Below are positions 59,071-64,000 of a stretch of 64,000 bases of DNA, in pieces. Position numbers and translations under genes: made by a program. The notes under the pieces are model-generated. The model searched no databases, was not told the origin of the DNA, and saw only the letters and a list, made by a program, of their open reading frames with translations. This DNA comes from Torreya grandis. Taxonomy: Eukaryota > Streptophyta > Pinopsida > Cupressales > Taxaceae. Positions within the stretch are counted from its first letter, which is position 1, and each line of letters starts with the position of its first letter. The stretch is taken from contig JARHVA010001189.1 of assembly GCA_037957365.1 (NCBI GenBank), positions 1,884,501 to 1,948,500 of the forward strand, in the 5' to 3' direction.

Positions 59071-60190
59071 TCAAATTTTCACTGATGATTAGTAGATATT
59101 GGATTTCATGACCATTTATGGATAATTTTATGCTCATATTATTGATGAGACTAATGAAAATAAATCTAAGGACAACTTTGATGGTAAAGTTATTAGGTTG
59201 AATGACAACAAGATCCTTAAGGGGATGATTGCTTTAGAGAGACTATTTGATCAGAACAAATTGGGGCTAAGGTTTCTAAGATTGCCAAGGTCAGTGAGAA
59301 GGACTATAACTCTATTGATCTTGGTCTCCAAAATCAACCCTAGCTAGTAAATGTTGGAAAATCTTGCACAAACATTGAGAACAAAAAATCCAAAGAGATC
59401 CTTACCCAATATAGTGATGGCATAACATGGTCTTATGATGACTTAAATATCTTTGATATAAAGGTCATCACTCACACCATCCCTCTTAATTAAAGCTATA
59501 AACCATTTAGGTATAAACAGAGGCCTATAAACCTTATCTTAAAGCTAATGATTTTTAAAGAGGTTACGAGATTACTAGATGTTAGGATAGTCTTCCCCAT
59601 TAGGAATTCAACCTGGGTGGCTAATTTAGTTCCAATCAAGAAGAAGAATGGTGAGATTAGACTCTATATTGATTTTAGGAACTTAAAAAAAACATCTAAG
59701 AAGGACAAATATCCTCATTTTTATCTTGACCAGGTTATACAAGTTATTTTAGGTTCAACCATGATGTCTTTTCTTAATGGATTTTCAGGTTATAACTAGG
59801 TATTGGTTGTCAAATAAGATAGAATGAAAATAACTTTCACCACCAAGTGGGGGACCTTTACATACAAGATAATTCCCTTTGGGATAATCAACATAGGAGA
59901 TATGTTTCAAAGTTCCATGGACCATGCCTTCTAAGGCTTGATAGGTAAATCCATCATTATTTATATGGATGATCTAATAGTTTTTTATAAAAATAGGGAA
60001 GATCACTACATGTATTTGCAACAAGTGTTTAAAAGATGTAGAAGGTATGGGATTTCCTTAAACCCTAAGAAAAGTATTTTATATGTTACTAAATGTAATT
60101 TTCTATGGCATATTATAACCAAGGATGGGATATCCACTAATCCTAAAAGGGTACAGGGCTATATCCAAAATAGATCCCCCAAATTGTAGG
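59071..60190 (+). pseudogene. T7: reverse transcriptase
   Basis: A linker with WSYDDLNIFDI (about 59430-59463) precedes the RT. FPIRNSTWVANLVPIKKKNG (about 59593-59652), LYIDFRNLKK, then SFLNGFSGYN (59767-59796), where the family has Asp and T7 has Asn (codon 59776-59778). WGTFTYKIIPFGIIN and YMDDLIVF (catalytic Asp codons 59968-59973) follow. GISLNPKKSILYVTKC (about 60050-60097) is the usual motif after the active site. Stops at 59797 and 59932-59936 and the Asp-to-Asn change make it inactive. Confidence 0.88.
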
Positions 60191-60690
60191 AAAGAGTTAA
60201 AGCCATTTTTTGGTAAGATGAAATTTTTAAGGAAATTCATTTTTGGATTTGCAAAGATTGTCAAACCATTAAATGACATTCTAAAGAAGGATGCCAAGGT
60301 ATCATGGAATGAATAATATAGAAAGATATTCAATGACATTAAGGAGGCCATTAGCCAAGCCCCAGTCTTGATAAATCCTAGCTTTTCAAAGGAATTTTAC
60401 CTCTATTCATTTGCCTCTGATCATACTATGGCTATTGTATTAACTCAAAAATATGATGGGAATGATCACCCAATAGCTTTTATGAACACTAATTTTAAGA
60501 ATGTTGAGTTATAATATTCATTGATTGATAAGCAGGCATATGCATTAGTAAAGGTAGTAAAGAAATTTAGGCATTATATCCTTAGAAATAAGGTGCATGC
60601 TATTCTACCTGACCCTAATATAAATCTTATGTTAAGCCAAATGAGCTCAAAGAATTTAGAGGTAAGTGGATGTCTATTTTTCAAGATTAT
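60191..60690 (+). pseudogene. T7: RT connection and ordinary RNase H
   Basis: KFIFGFAKIVKPLNDILKKD (about 60235-60294) is the typical connection. The RNase H reads KEFYLYSFASDHTMAIVLTQ (about 60391-60450), YSLIDKQAYALVKVVKKFRH (about 60515-60575) and HAILPDPNINLMLSQ (about 60597-60640). A shift near 60640 and a stop at about 60512 break it. This is the gypsy-type RNase H present in all Ty3 elements. Confidence 0.82.
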
Positions 60691-62085
60691 GACATAGAAA
60701 TGAAAATATCAAAACTTGTAAGGTGCCAAGGTCTAATCCAAATGATTGATAATACTAGCCCTAAGTTAAGTATTATGCAAATTGATCAACATAACTTTCA
60801 AGCTAGTGAATGGAATGATTCTATTATTCATTTTTTAATTAATGGTACATATCTTATAGGATTGATAAAGGATAAAAAAAGGGATCTAAGGGTCAAGGCC
60901 ACTCATTATATAATTAATAATGGAGTCTTATAAAGGAAAAACTTTGAGGGAGTCTACCTTAGGTGTGTTTCAAAAGAGGAAGTTACTCAAATAATGAGTA
61001 CCTTCCATGAGAAGTTTGGTAATGCACACCCATCAAGGAAGACTACTGCACACAATATTCTTTGAGTTGGCTATTATTGGCCAACTATCTTCAAGGATGC
61101 TCACAAGTATGTGAGAGAATGTCACTCTTGCCAAATTTTTAGCACTAAAGAGCCTAAGGTAGCAATGCCTCTATAACTAGTCATGGTTGACAAACCATTT
61201 GCACATGGGGTTAGACTTTGTGGGAGTGATCAACCCAAATTCATTTAAAGGTCACAAATTTATCCTGACTACCATAGATTATTGTATATAGTGGGCTAAA
61301 GTTGTAGCCACTAAACAATGTAGAATGAAGAAGTGATCAACTTCATGGAGGAAAATATTTTTACTAGATTTGGAACTCTAGTCTCTCTAGTGTGTGACAA
61401 TGGGTATGTATTTTATCCATAGAGATGACTGAATGGGCTTATAATAATCATATCTATCTAAAATTTTCATCTAACCATTATACCTAAGGTAATGGAGTCT
61501 CAAAATGTACCAATAAGAATATGATGAAAGCAATTAAGAAGTTTATTGAAGACAAACCTAGGACTTGGCACAAGTTGCTCAAATATGAATTATGGGTAGA
61601 TAGGATCAAGATTAAATAAGCATTGAAGGCATCACCTTTTCTATTGGTGTATGACCAAGTACCAATATTTCCTATCACTCTTAAGTTGCCCATGTATAGA
61701 TTCATATAAGAATACATGGAAGAGGGTTAGGAGTTAGCAAACTCAAGATTGCTAGACATAATTTAGATGGAAGATGCATGAGAGAAAGCCTTTGCTGATT
61801 TTAGTAGACATCAGACCATATTCAAGAGATGGTTTGATAAGAGATCAAATTTTAAGGTGTTTAGACAAGGGTATTTAGTTCTCCTTTGGGACAAAACATC
61901 TGAACCCAAGGGAAAACATGGTAAGTTCACACCTTTGTGGATTGGCCCATATCAGATTGTAGAAACATTGAGGAAATAACACCTTTAAGCTCAAAGATCT
62001 ATAAGGGGCAAAGTTCACATTGCCCACCAATGGATAGTACCTCAATCACCACTTCTCTACTACTCTTCCTAAGAACTTCATGGAG
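60691..62085 (+). pseudogene. T7: decayed integrase
   Basis: Open part 60670-60933 is the RNase H-integrase linker (IQMIDNTSPKLSIMQI). The HHCC zinc-binding region runs from FHEKFGNAH (about 61002) to YVRECHSCQIF (about 61108-61140). VSLVCDNG (second Asp near 61396) lies in the core; the first Asp block is shifted (about 61205-61225) and the Glu block is damaged. KASPFLLVYDQVPIFPITLK (about 61627-61686) and KGKHGKFTPLWIGPYQI-like sequence (about 61908-61955) lead to the end near 62085. It matches T1 over its length but has more frame breaks. Confidence 0.82.
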
Positions 62086-63152
62086 TAAACTGTAAGATGA
62101 TTAGAGCTAGTGTACTATAGTCTGGTTAGTTTATTTTTATTCTTCCCTTCTTATCTCTTATTTGTATATAAGTGGTATATATTTGTTGTCTTTCCCTTGC
62201 TTTCTTAATTTACTACTTTCTATTATGTGTTTCTTTCATGTTGCTTTATTCCTTGATTCCAATAAGTCCTTGTTGATAATATTGAGCTCAAAATTAGTTA
62301 GTTTTCTTGAAAATCCCCAAATTTTAGGAATGTAGGTATGAGCCTAATACATATGTTGACCATGGTTCAATAATATAATCCTAATATTATAATTTGAAGA
62401 AACTGGTAAATACTAATGGAAGATGCCAATCATTTCATAAAAAATTAAGCATTGTCTTGATCTCAAATTAGTTTTAAGAAGAGTTTCACTTATAGGGTGA
62501 GAGCTCAAACTATTAAGGGATATCCATACTTAAACTTAATCAACATCCTTACCTAGGATATTGGTTATAGCCATAGGTGATTTTTCAAGGATAAAACACA
62601 TGACCAAATCCTTGAAACCTATTTACTTTGGTTCCCGACCTTGTTGAAAGCATAAAACTTCTATAAAATACAAAAAAATGAGAATGCAATGCAAAATCAA
62701 ATGTTTTTAGGCATAGGTGATTTTGGTAATCTCCATCGGGGCTATGGATACCCAGCTGGCAATGAAACAAGGCCTTGAGTGGAGCCAAAGGCATCTCTAT
62801 CAGGGCTATAGATGTTTGGTTGGAAATAAATCAATGTAAAATCCTTCCTTGAGATAAAATCATGGTTCTTAATGAACATCTAATCATTTTATAAGTCAGT
62901 ATTAGTGATTAAGGACATGAAACCTAGAAATTGTTTCTTAAAATACATGAAAAATAGTAAGTGGAATCAAATCACACAAAAAGTATGGCTGTCTTAATGT
63001 TTGACCCTAAATTTGTAGGTGTAATGTTTTTTTTAACCATAAAATGATCTAGATAATGATATTGATCTAATGGAGTAGATGACTTAATTATTTGTCTAAA
63101 TCAGAGTCTCTAGGTTATAACATATTTCTATGTTCCCCCATAAGTCACCATT
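62086..63152 (+). other. T7: 3' untranslated region
   Basis: No coding sequence. It aligns with T1 9438-10487. Relative to T1 it has a partial duplication near 62725-62830, where a block ending GGGCTAT(G/A)GAT occurs twice. It runs to the 3' LTR start. No good polypurine tract is visible just before the LTR. Confidence 0.6.
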
Positions 63153-64000
63153 TGTTGGTGTCAACATACCCCCTATTTATAAAAATTTGGGACCCTTAAG
63201 AAACCCTATAGATTGATCTTGAAAACATGACATGTTTAGATCATTTATAGAATTTGAAGATCATCCACTTAATTAAAAGTAGGCTTGTTAATTTGTTTTG
63301 ATTTAATTTTGTCTAAACATTTCTAATAAATTATCTTCATGACTTCTAGTTATAGGTTCCATGGCATTCTTTCTAAAACCTCATGTTTTAAAACCCTGGC
63401 AAAACCCTCAGTTCAAATTTGAATATTGGTAGGAACTAAATTGGCGGGAAATATAAAATTCACATTAGAATTAAGCATAAATTTTTTGTTTTAATCTTAG
63501 TCATGTTTTTTAACATGATTAAAATTTAGCCTAAATATGCTTGGCCCTTTTATTATTTCCCCATTTAATTCCTTATATTTCCAAGACTAATGTCGGTATT
63601 GCAGGGTCCCTTTTAATGTTTCCTAGCTTGGTCCCTTCAATTTATACCTTAGCCTAAGATTTTAATCTTAAATCCCTGACGTATTTATTAATATAAATGG
63701 GACCTTAGTCTTAACACCTTAGCCTAAGTCTTCCATGTCACCGTGGGTTCTAACTTAACTTCCTTGCTTCTTGTAGATCTAATGGCCCATGCTTCATCAT
63801 GGGGTTTGATTGAATAGAGTGAGAAGGACACTAGATTTTAGCTTAAAAGGCATGCAATTTAGATGATCCAATAGTTTTTACTTCCTCATGATATTTTGAT
63901 TAAATGGAATGAGGAAAGCCTGATATAATCCTACACATAGCCCCTTGGACCAATCACATTCAAGATCTCAAATCACGACCAATAGTTCTTGCTTTATCAT
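63153..64000 (+). repeat. T7: 3' LTR, first ~850 bp
   Basis: It starts TGTTGGTGTCAACATACCCC and aligns with 50033-50880 to the end of the window. The hairpin seen at 50528-50606 is kept at about 63648-63730. Most differences are transitions. Confidence 0.85.

Larger units (their letters stand above)
50033..64000 (+). mobile_element. T7: near-complete Tat/Ogre-like Ty3/gypsy retrotransposon
   Basis: Order: 5' LTR (~2.6 kb), extra ORF, gag, protease, extra RNase H, RT, RNase H, integrase, ~1.07-kb 3' UTR and the start of the 3' LTR at 63153. If the 3' LTR is as long as the 5' one, the element is about 15.7 kb and runs past the window. The extra ORF before gag and the two RNase H domains are features known from Ogre and other Tat elements. 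All coding parts carry stops and shifts. Confidence 0.88.

Noticed and set aside
62585..62794. Antisense gene in the T7 3' UTR
   Set aside because: Some Tat elements have antisense frames here, but the matching T1 region has no comparable frame and no motif is visible.

Overview
This window looks like repeat-rich intergenic DNA from a land plant with a large, slowly purged nuclear genome. I see no host gene, rRNA, tRNA or CRISPR array. The DNA is AT-rich and very poor in CG and in CAG/CTG. Almost every recognisable coding stretch is an old, broken Ty3/gypsy LTR retrotransposon of Tat/Athila (OTA) type. Most in-frame stops sit where a Gln (CAA/CAG) or Arg (CGA) codon is expected, as if C was lost to T by deamination of methylated DNA. 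The species cannot be named from this sequence.

Layout. I label the elements T0 to T7. T0 (1 to about 2411, +) is the 3' end of one element: an RNase H tail, an integrase, then untranslated or LTR sequence. 2412-5430 has no gene but carries a 19-bp palindromic repeat and a ~0.5-kb tandem duplication containing it. T1 (about 5430-12440, +) has protease tail, extra RNase H, RT, RNase H, integrase, a ~1-kb 3' UTR and an LTR. T2 (13254-21555, -) is bounded by two ~1.2-kb LTRs and has gag and protease but no RT or integrase that I can find. A short T7-like leader fragment lies at about 21.95-22.3 kb. T3 (about 22.4-26.2 kb, -) is a gag-protease relative of T2. T4 is only a polypurine tract and LTR start at 27.9 kb (+). 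T5 (31052-37217, +) has a 2.6-kb 5' LTR, primer site, gag and protease and is cut off at 37217. T6 (37218-49787, -) has two ~4.5-kb LTRs around a 3.5-kb interior with only gag and protease. T7 (50033 to beyond 64000, +) is the most complete: 5' LTR, a long extra ORF, gag, protease, extra RNase H, RT, RNase H, integrase, 3' UTR and the first ~850 bp of the 3' LTR.

How the parts relate. T1 and T7 are the same family and encode, in decayed form, the full replication set. T2, T3, T5 and T6 show gag and protease only. T2 and T6 have both LTRs present, so they could only have moved with RT and integrase supplied by other elements. That is an inference from family knowledge. T1 and T7 place the extra RNase H before the RT, whereas T0 seems to have it just before the integrase, so two pol module orders occur in one window. 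Nothing here looks able to encode an intact protein today.
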